Positions 46,507 through 56,580 of a stretch of 64,000 bases of DNA are shown here, in pieces. Origin of the DNA: Alopecurus myosuroides (lineage: Eukaryota > Streptophyta > Magnoliopsida > Poales > Poaceae); assembly GCA_028641055.1 (NCBI GenBank), contig CM054062.1:170755715-170819714 (forward strand). Reading direction: 5' to 3'. Position numbers and translations under genes: made by a program. Each line of letters starts with the position of its first letter. Positions within the stretch are counted from its first letter, which is position 1. The notes below the pieces were generated by a model. The model ran no database searches. It was not told the DNA's origin and worked only from the letters and a program-made list of their open reading frames with translations.

Positions 46507-47990
46507 AGAGACAGGAGTGGTACTCTCAACTCTAGAGTGTTTGGTTTATACTAGGATCTTGTCCGATAAGCCCGCACCCGATTTTTAACAATGGCGGGCG
46601 TGCGTATCTGCGAGGGGCCCGCATATATTTTAGGCCGGCCGGTCGGTCGGTCGACAGTCGTGGCGTGCGATGGAGCGGTGAAAGATATCCACTGCAGGCG
46701 GGCTTTCTTTCCTGGCCTCAGATTTCACCATAGTTTCCCAGCCACGGAGCTTGCTTTTCCAAGCTAGCCCGTAGTAGGCCGTAGGTGAGCAGCCGGTAAG
46801 CCTAACATTCCAGCCACTGTCATGTCAGCTAGCCATGCATGTGCCGCGTCGCTGGTTCGTTAATTCAGCGCTTTGACCTCCCGCTCGACCTTGTCGGCCG
46901 CTATAAGCCGGACCGGAGCACCATGGTTTGCGTAGCTTTTGGACGCTCGATCTGCTTAGCAGAGTTGGTAGCTTAGGTAGAGTGCTGGTTAGTAGTCGGG
47001 GATGGCATCATACGGAGTCCAGACGCACGCCACTGGGAGGCCGAAAGGCAACGGAAAGCGACGTCGGCGAAGCCATGAGAAGGGAACTGAGCGGGGACCG
47101 GAGACGTCGGAGGTCGACGCACATTCTGGACAGCGGACACGTCGCGCAATGGCCGGAAGTTCCGTACCTGCGCTGGCTACACGCCCGCCCATAAAGAATC
47201 TGAGATGGCGCGTCGCGGAGTGTCCCTGTCCGGTGTGGCCCATGCTCGCTCGGAGACGTCACGCAAGAGAGATCCAGAGGAGAAAAGGCCGGAAGTGACG
47301 CCGTCGTCGTCGACTAGCTACTGAATCAAGTGTACTCTTAACAGTAGAAGCGCATCGCGTCGCGATTAGCAGAGGAGATCGCGGAGGCGGAGCAGGTAGC
47401 TAGTCAGGTGGAACAATTAGCGGAGGAATTTGCCCCCTTTTCTCTTTGTCACTCGTCCGATGCGATGCACACGGCAACGTCCCGAATGAGATGCTACACG
47501 CACTCATCTCTGCTGCTTTCCTACCACCACATGCAACTTGCTTCTTCGAGCATCTGATGTTGTTATGAACGGGCCGACCTCGGTATGTCGATGGGAGTGA
47601 GGACACGTGTGTCGGCCGCTCAATTTTCCGGATTTTTGGTGTTACTGCTAAAGAACGACGCCCGATTTCTGAGATTAACCGACCAAACAAAGGAATAACG
47701 CCAAGCCAGCACAAGGCTTAAATGCATGGCTCGGTTGTTGCTGTTTGATGGGTCACAACCGTACCCTCTACTCTATGCCGACATGGTGTCACTTCGCACG
47801 GGCAGTGCAGTCAAACTCAGGGGCCGCACAACAGTAATTGTTGCTCTAGCCCTTTGGTTCCGTGCCCACCCGACTTATAGGCGGCGTTTGGTAGCCTGCA
47901 TCAGTTTTGGGGTCGGCTGGGAGCATGGCCACACTCATATGCACCTAACACGTATTGTGCGTGTTGTTAGATAGGCTGCCTCAGAGTTAG
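46507..47990. other. SWEET upstream region, no gene seen
   Basis: About 1.5 kb of promoter-proximal and intergenic DNA. Frames such as 46928-47194 and 47726-47974 show no recognisable domain and no splice-supported continuation. A GGCGTTTGGTAGCCTGCATC phrase at about 47881-47900 resembles an MITE or hAT terminus, but no matching partner was found. Confidence 0.45.
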
Positions 47991-48481
47991 TGTCGAATCT
48001 GCATCTTAACAAGTCACTCGGTTGAATCCATAGGGTTTCGATTAGGAGAACGTGTAGTCGCTGGTGACAATCATTGGCTAGACAGGGGGCACGATTTACC
48101 CAGGTTCGGGGCCCTCGTAGAGGTAAAACCCTTACTACTGTCTCTGTCGATCTGTATTAACGAGTAGATCGGTTACAATGATGGTTGCTAAAGTCGAGAG
48201 TATGATCTCGATCTCAAGGCTTGGTGGTGTCGTATTGCTTGCTTCCTCCCCTGTGGTTCTCCTGGCCTTATATAGGTGGCCAGGTCTCAAACCGTACCCA
48301 GGGAGGACTCGAACTCTAACCTAGAGTCGGTTACAAGTTTCCTAACTTGACCAGCAAGGCCTTGCGGGTGGGCTTCGATTGGGCCTTCTAGAGTAATCCA
48401 TGACGCCTCCTTTAGAGTTTGGCTCGTGGGCCTGAGACCGGGTAGCCTCACCCGACAGGCCTAGGATCCATCCCTTCGTCA
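47991..48481 (-). repeat. 3' LTR of minus-strand Tat-type gypsy
   Basis: The plus-strand ends are TGTCGAATCT (47991) and ...ATCCCTTCGTCA (48481), giving 491 bp. In element orientation it starts TGACGAAGGGAT, close to TGATGGAGGGAT of the LTR at 54456, and is preceded by a polypurine-like CTCGGGGCTAC. A minus-strand TATA (CCTATATAAGGCC) lies at about 48263-48276. It belongs to the pol region 51209-52872 to its right. Confidence 0.75.
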
Positions 48482-49600
48482 GTAGCCCCGAGCGTTTACT
48501 CGACTGAGAATCCGTTGGGTGGACGCTCAGAACTTATCTTGATTTCTTTTCGACTGGTGGTTTCAATCGTTTGAAGAGGATGTGCATCCTGTATGCGATG
48601 CATTTCTTGTACTCGAGTATCGAGAAAAAAAGTGCCTGTGTGTTTGGCTGTTTTCGCAGAAGGATGTGGCTCAGTTGCTTGACTCTCCCGAAAACTCAGG
48701 GCCAATTAATTGCATCTAGGGCAAAAACAATTCTGGCCTACACAGATTCAAGACCTCCGATTCGAATCCAGTGAGGTGATCATTGCGACTGGGTCGTAGA
48801 GGTCTTACCGAGTCGAACTTAACCTAATTGGGTACCCGGCGCGTCCGCTAGGATTTTTCTTCGTGTTGTTGACACGGAATTTTCTAGAGGACGCAGCTTG
48901 AGTGCGATTCCAGGCCCTCAAGAGAGATCTTTTGGGTCTTACCTTCGTATTCGAAAGAAATACGGCATCCGGATGTGCCTAGTCGGCCGAACGATCCAGG
49001 AGTTTGATGTGTGTACACCGTATAGTCGAGTGGTAGGAGCTACTCACTCGCAAGTTTTTATCTAGGGATAATTCAAGTGAAAATTTCTCCCTTGATTTTG
49101 CGCATAAAGTTTTTTGTGATTTGTAGTCTTCCTTCCATATGAAAGAGTTTTCGTGTTCGGAAATCTTGTTGTGCCCATTTGAAAGGAAATTCCGTATCTG
49201 GGGCTTTTATGCGAGAGAATTCTCGCGTCACAGTTTGCTCATACGAAGTTATTTCGTGTTTGGAGCTTTATGCGAAGGAATTTTCGCGTCATGATTTGCC
49301 CATACGAAGTACTTTTCGTGTTTGGGGCTTTTATCCGAAGAAATTCTGAACTTGATGATGTCCACAATGACGTCATGGCGCACTTTATCCTCCCAATGGG
49401 ACGTGACGGAGCGAGAGCAGGATTTGCTGGCCCACCTTGTCAACTTTTTGACCGGAAACGAGACGTCGTTTCCGGTTTTCCGGCGAGCCGCGCGCAGTAA
49501 ATGCCCACGATCTTCTGTTAAGATCGTGGCACGAAACAGCGTTCACCGCCGTTCCGTTTCGGCTTCACGCGTGACCGCCGCGATGAGCGGCCGTGATTAG
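48482..49600. other. Non-coding spacer between 3' LTR and antisense gene
   Basis: About 1.1 kb without a supported frame. Its right half (49130-49345) is a tandem repeat array. It acts as the upstream region of the plus-strand antisense gene that starts after 49612. Confidence 0.55.
49130..49345 (+). repeat. Imperfect ~65-75 bp tandem repeat array
   Basis: About three diverged units share the pattern CATACGAAGT.ATTTCGTGTTTGGGGCTTTTATGCGA.G.AATTCTCGCGTCA.GATTTGC. Clear units start near 49176, 49240 and 49305. The array lies 250-450 bp upstream of the TATA box of the antisense gene, so it could be a promoter or enhancer array. Confidence 0.6.
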
Positions 49601-49611
49601 ATGATACCGTT

Positions 49612-49619
49612 TATAAATA
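49612..49619 (+). promoter_or_regulatory. TATA box of antisense accessory gene
   Basis: TATAAATA stands in GC-balanced DNA, with leader-like C/T-rich sequence (CATTCGCTTCCCATCTTTCACC) beginning about 30 bp downstream. It is on the plus strand, opposite to the host retrotransposon's own transcription. Confidence 0.6.
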
Positions 49620-49649
49620 CGGCCCTTAGGTGAAAAGTGAAAACTTCCT

Positions 49650-50819
49650 GTCATTCGCTTCCCATCTTTCACCTTCCTAGCCTTCGTCTTCCTCGCGCTC
49701 CTTCTCTGTCATCAAGCTTGCACCAGCGCTGCGGGAGGCAAGAAATGCAGCGCCGCGGTTTCCTCCTCTCGGGCGCCCGAAGATGCTCGTGCTGCACCCG
49801 CTCCGCGCTCCAGCGACTGGCACTCCGCCAACACCACGCAGAAGAGCATCAAGGAGATGCAAAGGGAGGGATTGTTGCCTCCCGAAGCCGAGAAGCGGGT
49901 TCGCCTCGGCAAGAAAGAAGAGGTACCCAATCCTCACGCGAACGAACGCGTGATCTTCGCGGATCACGTTTCGCGTGGGCTCTCTCTCCCCCTCCATCCT
50001 TTCTTCGTGGCATTGCTGTATGTCTACGGCATACAGCTCCACGACTTGCCTCCGAACGCGGTGCAGCACCTCTCGTGATTTGCGAGTGCTTTCTTGGCTT
50101 TCGTGTCGTGGATGGTGAGCGTAAGCTCAAGGCTCTGCAAGGTGTGGCGGATGTTGCCAAGTCCAAGCAGAAACTTGTTGCGGATCGCGAACAATTTATG
50201 ATGGAGGAGCTGGCGAGCGTTGCGAACAGCATGCTTTGTAAGTTCCGCGAGCCCCCGAGTACTTTTGGTGTTTTTCTTGCTTGTGATTTGACGTGTTTTC
50301 TGTCCATGCAGTTGTTGAGCTTGATGGAGCGTGTGAGGGTCACTGGGTAGACAATCACATTGTTTGTGAATCAAACAGCTCCAAACCTCACGCGAGCAAC
50401 TTCTAGTCTGACCGCAGCAGAGGTTTTTTCTTGGCTACCCTGCAGTACCGGGTGAGACAGGCACAATATTTTGTTGAGTCTTATCAGGAGACCCTTTCTT
50501 AGGTCCATCGAGCATTTTACCCCTTCGACGTTGCTCCCGATAGGTTGAGTAGGTTGCTAAGGTTGTTTCGTCGGGTGGGGGATGTTCGAGAGTGCGTGCG
50601 TCAGCAGCTCATTTGTGGCACTCAGGTGGCGCTTGCCTTTGTGCGTCTATGGCACCCTGAAGTCAACCTCAACTCTGTGGCGTGACTCCTGATACCCAAG
50701 GACCGCATATAGATTTCGTCCCTCATTATGAGGTTGTGCGACCTGCGGCGGAGCAGGTCATTCGGCTGATCGTTGTGGAGACCGAGCGGCTGCTTCAAGA
50801 GGCTGCTGCTCGGCAATAG
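49650..50819 (+). pseudogene. Antisense accessory ORF of Tat gypsy (Transposase_28/PF04195-like)
   Basis: This lies between pol and the 3' LTR of a minus-strand gypsy but is encoded on the plus strand. A frame through 49740-50078 contains SSDWHSANTTQ, GLLPPEAEKR and HVSRGLSLPLHPFFVALLYV, then GIQLHDLPPNAVQHLS. This matches the family annotated in grasses as putative gypsy-type transposon domain (PF04195), which typically reads ERG.GLP.HPF.RGLL..YGLQLH.L.PN. A coiled-coil-like stretch follows in another frame (50100-50235). A possible intron runs from GTAAGTTCCG (50238) to ATGCAG (50311). The end at about 50819 (HYEVVRPAAEQVIRLIVVE) is again open. No clean start codon and at least two frame changes make it a pseudogene. 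Antisense accessory ORFs are known in the Tat lineage (for example Grande). Confidence 0.6.
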
Positions 50820-51205
50820 CTATAATTGATAAGATGTATATACCTTGTATGCTTATGCGAGTCAGTTTAGATGTGTTAAGGTGTGTACCTTGTAACCTTG
50901 TATGGTAATTTAGTCAGTTAAGGTGTTTATAAGGTGTGTACCTTGTACCCTTGTAAGATATCTTTCGTGTGTATGCACTCGAGAATTTTTTGATACTAGT
51001 TTGGCTTAGCCCCCGTGTGATGGGGTGTGACCGTTTGTTTAGCATGTAAAAGGAAAAAAGGAAAAAATAAAACATAAAAATTATGATTGGATAGTCTGTG
51101 TAGCTATGGTTGTGAAACCATGTTTTTATTGCGATGGCTGAGAAGCCATGTATTTGCTCGGGCTACAATGTGGCTGGAACAGCCTTATTATGCGAGTAAG
51201 GTACT
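50820..51205. other. Spacer between antisense ORF and pol
   Basis: About 390 bp, rich in TGTATACCTTGTA-type repeats (50830-50960: several copies of GTGTACCTTGTA). On the minus strand GGGGGCTAAGCC at about 51004-51015 resembles the GGGGGCTGGC found after pol in the plus-strand gypsy (63733). No gene. Confidence 0.5.
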
Positions 51206-51208
51206 CCC

Positions 51209-52872
51209 CTAGGGATAGAGTTTCCTCAGGTGCGCCACGTTCCATGGGTTGGAGTAGACGCCGCCTGTTTTTGGGTTTTTCAAGCGATAGGCGCCTCCGG
51301 GGATGACCTCGTGTATGATGAAGGGTCCTTCCCATGGTGACTCGAGCTTGTGTCCGCTTTCTTGCTTGAGTCGCAGCACCAGGTCGCCTACCACGAAGGA
51401 TCTGCTGCGGATGCAGCGACCGTGGTGGTTGCGTAGTGCTTGCTGGTAGACGGTGGATCTTGCGAGTGCAACGTCCCTGTGTTCGTCCAGTCCGTCCATG
51501 TCTTCGGCGAGTGCTTTGTTGGAACCTTCCTCGATGTATGCAACGACTCGCAGAGCGCTGAATCGAACATCCTCTGGCAAGACTGCTTTGGCGCCGTAAA
51601 CCATGAAGAATGGCGTGTAGTATGTGGATCTGTTTGGAGTTGTTCTCAGGCTCCATAAGACAAATGGTAACTCTTCGGCCCAATGTCTTGCTGCAGGATG
51701 CAATCTGTCGAGCTGTCGATTCTTGAGGCCAGCCGAAACTAATCCGTTGGATCTTTCGACCCGTTTGTTTGAGGGTGTGCAACCGAGGCAAAGCTAAGAG
51801 TTATCCCCTTCTCTTCACAGAAAGCCTTCGTCTCTTTTGCTGTGAAGTTGGTCCCATTATCTGTGATGATATTGTGAGGGACGCCGAATCGGTACACGAT
51901 TGTTTCGAGGAACTGGACTGCGCACTTCGCGTGTTGTGACGTTACTAGGACCGCCTCGATCCACTTGGTGAATTTGTCGACTGCGACCAGCAGATGAGTG
52001 TATCCTCTGGGTGTTGCCTTCCTCAATGGTCCTACCATGTCGAGCCCCCACTGAGCGAATGGCCAGGACAAGAAGATCATGTGGAGCTCTATGGCTGGTG
52101 TGTGTGGCTTGGGCGAGAAGCGTTGGCAAGCGTCACATCTTTCGACCAGTTCCTTGGCGTCCTTGGCTGTTGTTAGCCAGTAAAATCTTGCTCGAAAAGC
52201 CTTGCCCAGTATGGCTCTCCAACTGGCATGATGTCCGCAGTCGCCTTGGTGTATGTCCCGTAGTAGTTCCTTTCCGTCCTCGGGCGCGATGCACCGTTGG
52301 AGAATTCCTGATATGCTCTGTTTGTAGAGTTCGTCGTTTACCACCCGGAAGGATTTGCTGCGCCGAACGATCTGCCTTGCCTCAGGGATATCCTCCGGGA
52401 GTTGCTTTCGGATCAAGTAGTCGAGGTACTTGTTCGTCCAGACAAGCTCGACTAGGAAGATTTTCCTCGAGATGTTGTGAGCGAGTTCGACTGGCTTCTA
52501 TTTCTGTTGCTTATGGCACCTCTGTGTGCTTCTTCAGTTTGACCGACCTTTTGATGATCCTCTCGAAGTAAATTCCTGGGGGAACTGGGGCGTTTGTTGA
52601 CCCGATGTTTGCCAATATGTCGGCTTCTTCGTTGCTTAATTGAGCAATGTGCTTCAGTTTGCACCCTTTAAAGCTTCCTTCGAGCAGGTTGTACATGTCG
52701 CGATACACGATCATGTTGTCTGCGGCGGCGTCGCATTCCTTCATCGTTTGCTGCATGATAAGGCTGGAGTCTCCGTATATCATCAGTCGAGTGGTGCCGC
52801 AAGCGATCGCCATTTTCATGTCGTGCAGGAGTGCTTCATACTCGGCGTTGTTGTTGGAGGCTGGGTCGTCCA
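51209..52872 (-). pseudogene. Tat-type gypsy pol: archaeal-like RNase H and integrase, broken
   Basis: This is minus strand, in order from the right. At 52872-52511 is the C-terminal half of an RNase H (NNNAEYEALLHDM, YGDSSLIMQQ, NEEADILANIGS), cut at its N-side by the copia LTR at 52873. At 52416-51739 are the integrase H2C2 finger (HQGDCGHHASWR ... CDACQR) and core motifs WGLDMVGPL and IITDNGTNF. A frameshift near 51739 after VAHPQTNG destroys the region of the catalytic Glu. At 51703-51209 is the integrase C-terminal part (ELPFVLWSLRTTPNRST, SPWEGPFIIHEV, NPWNVAHLRKLYP, stop). RT and protease are missing. The wording of the motifs is that of the Tat lineage. Confidence 0.85.
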
Positions 52873-54163
52873 TGTTGGAACGCGTAGAGATAAACAAAAC
52901 TTTTTCCTACGCGGTACTTCCAAGATCTAGCCGAGGTAGAAGGCCACGATGATTACCACTAGACGCGTGGTTGCGGATTATCGATGAAGCGCGTCGGGAC
53001 AGTGCAGTCCCACGATCCGATCCAGCCGATCCTCGAAGTGTTGAACGTACAACACCTCTGCCGGTATCCACACGTACGAGGAGGAGCTCCGACGGCGGAC
53101 TGCTAGGTCCGGTGCGACGGCTGGACTGAGTGGGGCTAGGGTTCCCAACTGGGCAACCTGCGCCCCTCTTTATATAGCGAATGGTGGTGGGATTCACAAC
53201 ACTTGTGGCCCATTCCCTCTGTGAGTCCGACTCATAAATTCAGTCCATTTCCGGTTCGGGTTCAACCCGACCAATACATTTGCTCCCGCTCTTAAGTGTG
53301 CGATCCTGCAGGCTCATGGCGACTTGGACACGATTAGAGTCCGACTCTCAATCGATCAATCGGCAGCGGCTCCTAGCAGAACGTGCCGACTCCCAAGTCC
53401 CATTGAGTCATGACGACATACCTTCCAATGTGATTTACATCTTAGTCCCTTTTGCCTCACGATATACCTTGTCGAACTATAGGCGATTTATCGTCATCCC
53501 TTAAATAGCTCAACTCTCTTCTCGGTCCGTGATATGTGATTCATCTGACTAATTCTTAGTCAATAGACACAGTTAACACTTAACTGAGTCGCGCATGGCC
53601 ATGCTTCCTGAATCATATCACTCGAGAGGGCCCAGAGAATATCTCTCCATTCGGAGGGGCAAAATCCCATCTTGATTATCCACATCACGCAGCTTGCTTC
53701 TCATTCGACCCGAACTCTGCCTTTATAGCTGCCTTGTCACAGAATAGCGTTTGACAGAACCTTAGTCGGTGATCCACAACTCGGATTGTGCGACAACCTC
53801 AGGTCTAAGGATTACATTGATTGAGACATGCAAATGACGACGTACTCGTTGCATTTCAATATGGGTCAGTCCTACTTGCTAAACTCTTTAGCCAAGTCCG
53901 TGAACGTTGGAATGGCATCACCATGCCCATGACAAGTGGAACCGTGTCATCAGCCAACACTCACATTAGTCTAGGGTGTGTGTCCAGCACAACCTTAACG
54001 ACCAAGGACAATTAGTATGAACAACATGAATACATAGTTCCACAATCGAATCACATATTCAATGACATATATCAGATGTTCAAACCAAAGGACAACTTAA
54101 TAAATTTATGAATACATTGGGAATTACATCATACATGATTGCCTCTAGGGCATATTCCCAACA
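52873..54163 (-). repeat. Angela/WIS/BARE-like copia 3' LTR
   Basis: On the minus strand it begins TGTTGGGAATATGCCCTAGA, the hallmark start of Triticeae Angela/WIS/BARE-type LTRs, and ends ...GCGTTCCAACA at 52873 (1,291 bp). It interrupts the RNase H coding region of the gypsy pol. The short frames in it are non-coding. Confidence 0.88.
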
Positions 54164-54175
54164 GTCTCCCACTTG
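54164..54175 (-). other. Copia polypurine tract
   Basis: CAAGTGGGAGAC directly precedes the LTR start on the minus strand. It is the usual plus-strand primer site of Angela-type copia elements and shows that the LTR is the 3' one. Confidence 0.75.
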
Positions 54176-54455
54176 AACTAGAGTCAATCATCTTGGCATC
54201 ATATGCCTAGGCATCGAATGCCCATACCTCTCGTGTGCACCTCATGCTTAGGCTGTGGTAACGCCTTTGTCAACGGATCTGCAATATTTGCATCCGTGTG
54301 TACTTTGCATAACTTGATATCACCGTGTTCGACAAACTAGCGAATGAGGTGATAACGCATAAGTATATTTGTTCTTCTGGTGTTGTCTAGGTTCCTTGGC
54401 TTGTGCGTTAGCACCATTGTTGTCACAATATACGTCCAAAGGATTGGACGCGCCC
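54176..54455 (-). pseudogene. End of copia pol (RNase H C-terminus)
   Basis: Minus-strand translation contains PLDVYCDNNGANAQAKEPR followed by HQKNK, matching the conserved C-terminal RNase H stretch of copia pol (IYCDNNGAIAQAKEPR...H). Downstream is the decayed 3' end. The rest of the copia is absent from the right side because the gypsy LTR begins at 54456, inside the copia internal region. Confidence 0.75.
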
Positions 54456-54936
54456 TGATGGAGGGATAATAACCCAGTAGGCCGACTCCAAGGTGTAACC
54501 CGGCCCAAGGGACATGGCGCAGGATCCGGCTAGGAATAACGAAACTTCTGGAAGGCCCAAAGTTTGCAGGCCTCGTAACCCGGATTGTGGGTTGCGGTAA
54601 GGAAAGCTAAGGGTTTGTAAGCGGTGTCCGGGTAGGATTCAGGGTGCGCCTTGGAGGGCAAGCCATGGGGGGTACGGTGCTTTATAAACCGACCTCTAGA
54701 TCTAGTTTACAGAGATCCAAGAGTTCTAACAATCTCGCCTAATATCGAGTATCCAGTGTAACACGCAATTTGAGTTATTATCTTGAGATCGGAGACTCGG
54801 CGACTTGATTGCCGGCTACCAGATCAAAGTTCATCATCATGTTTTCCTCTGAGCTAAACCCTCTCCCAAACGCCTGTGTCATCTTGCCCCAAGATCAGTT
54901 ACCCCCGGTAATGTCTGCCGTGATTATCCCACGACA
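54456..54936 (+). repeat. 5' LTR of plus-strand Tat-type gypsy
   Basis: TGATGGAGGGATAATAACCC at 54456 to ...TTATCCCACGACA at 54936 is 481 bp. TATA-like CTTTATAAACC is at 54671-54681. The last 270 bp match 1-270 of the window. The primer site follows two bases after its end. Confidence 0.85.
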
Positions 54937-54938
54937 GT

Positions 54939-54956
54939 TGGCGCCCACCGTGGGGC
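54939..54956 (+). other. Primer-binding site, Lys tRNA
   Basis: TGGCGCCCACCGTGGGGC is an exact 18-base complement of the 3' end (with CCA) of plant tRNA-Lys. This primer is common in Tat-lineage elements such as RIRE2 and Grande. Confidence 0.88.
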
Positions 54957-54978
54957 CTGCGTCCAAAGGTGTTTACAT

Positions 54979-55154
54979 CATGGGAGAAGCTCGAAGGAAC
55001 ATGGAGAATCTCGTTATCGGCGAGATCTACATCGACCGTGAAGGAGAGAAGATGGTGGACGATTCCGGCTGGGGGCCAGAGTCGGATCACCTCGAATCCG
55101 GATCTACTGTGACGATCGGTCATATCAACATCTTCATCAGTATGGTACGTACGT
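54979..55154 (+). CDS. N-terminus of gypsy gag-pol, interrupted by solo LTR
   Basis: ATG at 54979 opens MGEARRNMENLVIGEIYIDR, an acidic N-terminus without a recognisable domain. After 58 complete codons and one base it meets the solo LTR inserted at 55155. The frame on the far side (from 59473) resumes in register once the insert and one copy of the TACGT duplication are disregarded. The sequence therefore formed one open frame with the pol at 59473-63512 before the insertion. That joined frame goes almost directly to the protease region, with no capsid or zinc-knuckle domain. Confidence 0.65.
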
Positions 55155-55869
55155 TGTAACATCCAAGTATGAAAACTACCTAGTGTTTCTGTTCCTTGTT
55201 TAATTTATGCAATGCATCATGGCATCATTCTCATTTTTATTTCTGTTTGCATTGTTTTCATAATAAAATTCAATCCTAATCAACCTTTGCTTCACACTTG
55301 TCTGTTACAATCTTTTCAAATAAAGAATTGCAAATCAAAAACATCAATTGATTCCAATTATTTCATATTGGTTCAACTATTAAATTGTTGCTTAATTCAA
55401 TCAATCACTTTAATCAATTAATTTCAAATCATTTCCAAACTCAAGCCATTTCTCAAAATCCTTAATCCTTTGAATCCATGAAATTCACCACTAATTTGAA
55501 TTCCTTAAATCACTTCTAAACTCTAAATAAAACCCTATTGAAAAATACCTTGTTTTTCTAATATTATCTAATATTGGAAATTTCAATTAAATTGGTTTAA
55601 TTTGTAAACAGCAAGCAAACAATTAAGTTTTTGAAAACAAAAACTACCAATTGGTTGCTTTCCAACTAAGGGATTTATCCTAATTTTATTCCAAAATTTT
55701 CTATAAACAAAACCTTTGTTTTGCTTCCATTTGCATGCTACAAAAAAAACAGTACAAAAAAAATAGCAAAGGAGAAAAAAAAAGGCAGCAGCAGCAGCAA
55801 CTAAAACCCCCAGCCCAGCCCATTTTACCCTTTGGCCCGATAACACGTCGCTGTCGTCCTCCTCCCAGC

Positions 55870-55877
55870 TGACGTCA
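55870..55877. promoter_or_regulatory. TGACGTCA bZIP-type site in solo LTR
   Basis: A perfect TGACGTCA palindrome stands about 80 bp before a TATA-like CCATAAAAC (55954-55962) and the C/T-rich leader. The same core occurs in the related LTR at 4719-4730. It is probably part of the LTR promoter. Confidence 0.45.
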
Positions 55878-56510
55878 TGTCGTACGAGCGCACCTCCTCC
55901 GTCGATCGCTTCCTTCCCCCTCTCGATGGCGCGCCGTACTCCTCCACCGGTTCCATAAAACCACCACGGCGCCCTCCTCCTGCCGCAAACCCTAACTCCA
56001 CCCCTCGAGCTCCGCCGCTGCCTGCCTCGTTTCCATCTCACCTCCACCTCCACCCTCTGTACTGAATTTTCGCCGCCGCCTCTCTGAACTCCGGCAACGG
56101 TCGCCGTCTCTGATGACCTGCACCGTGCACTAGCCACGGGAATGGGTAGTCCCCAGTTCCATCTTCGTCTTCGACACCACCGTGGGGCCTGAGGAGGGCC
56201 AGTGCCTCGCCGCCGTCCGTGTTTCCCTCCGGCTAGCCCTGCATCGACCCTGCAGGTGAGCTTCACCGTCGATCTCCTCGCCCCTTTTCTCTCCGCACAA
56301 GCACCGCGCGCCCTAGGCCACACCCAGCAGCACAAAGCACGCTAGTACACGCGCACGTCCCCGCAGTGCTCCGTCGCGGCGAGCCTTGCTGCTGATCGCC
56401 GCCAGCTTCGCACCACCGTCGGGTTCAGAGGCAGAAACGTTGTAGTTTCAGTTATCTCGAGCAGAGACTGTACGTAAAAACCCGCGAACCCTGTATCTGT
56501 CACGAACGAT

Positions 56511-56580
56511 CGCTTAGCCCAGTGGCAATCCCCACCGTGTGCAGCCTGGAGGGCGCGGGGTCGATCCCCCCTCGGCGCAC
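56511..56580 (+). other. tRNA-like Pol III boxes inside solo LTR
   Basis: TAGCCCAGTGGC (A-box-like, 56515-56526) and GGGGTCGATCCCC (B-box-like, 56557-56569) are 30 bases apart, in plausible tRNA spacing. The ends do not form a good acceptor stem, so this is not a functional tRNA by eye. It is probably tRNA-derived sequence built into this LTR family. Confidence 0.5.

Noticed and set aside
47726..47974. 82-codon plus-strand frame as a small gene
   Set aside because: No motif, no conservation evidence, and it runs into the LTR boundary at 47991.
55583..56335. 250-codon minus-strand frame in the solo LTR
   Set aside because: Low-complexity, GC-driven composition in the LTR leader; antisense to the expected LTR transcript and not conserved.
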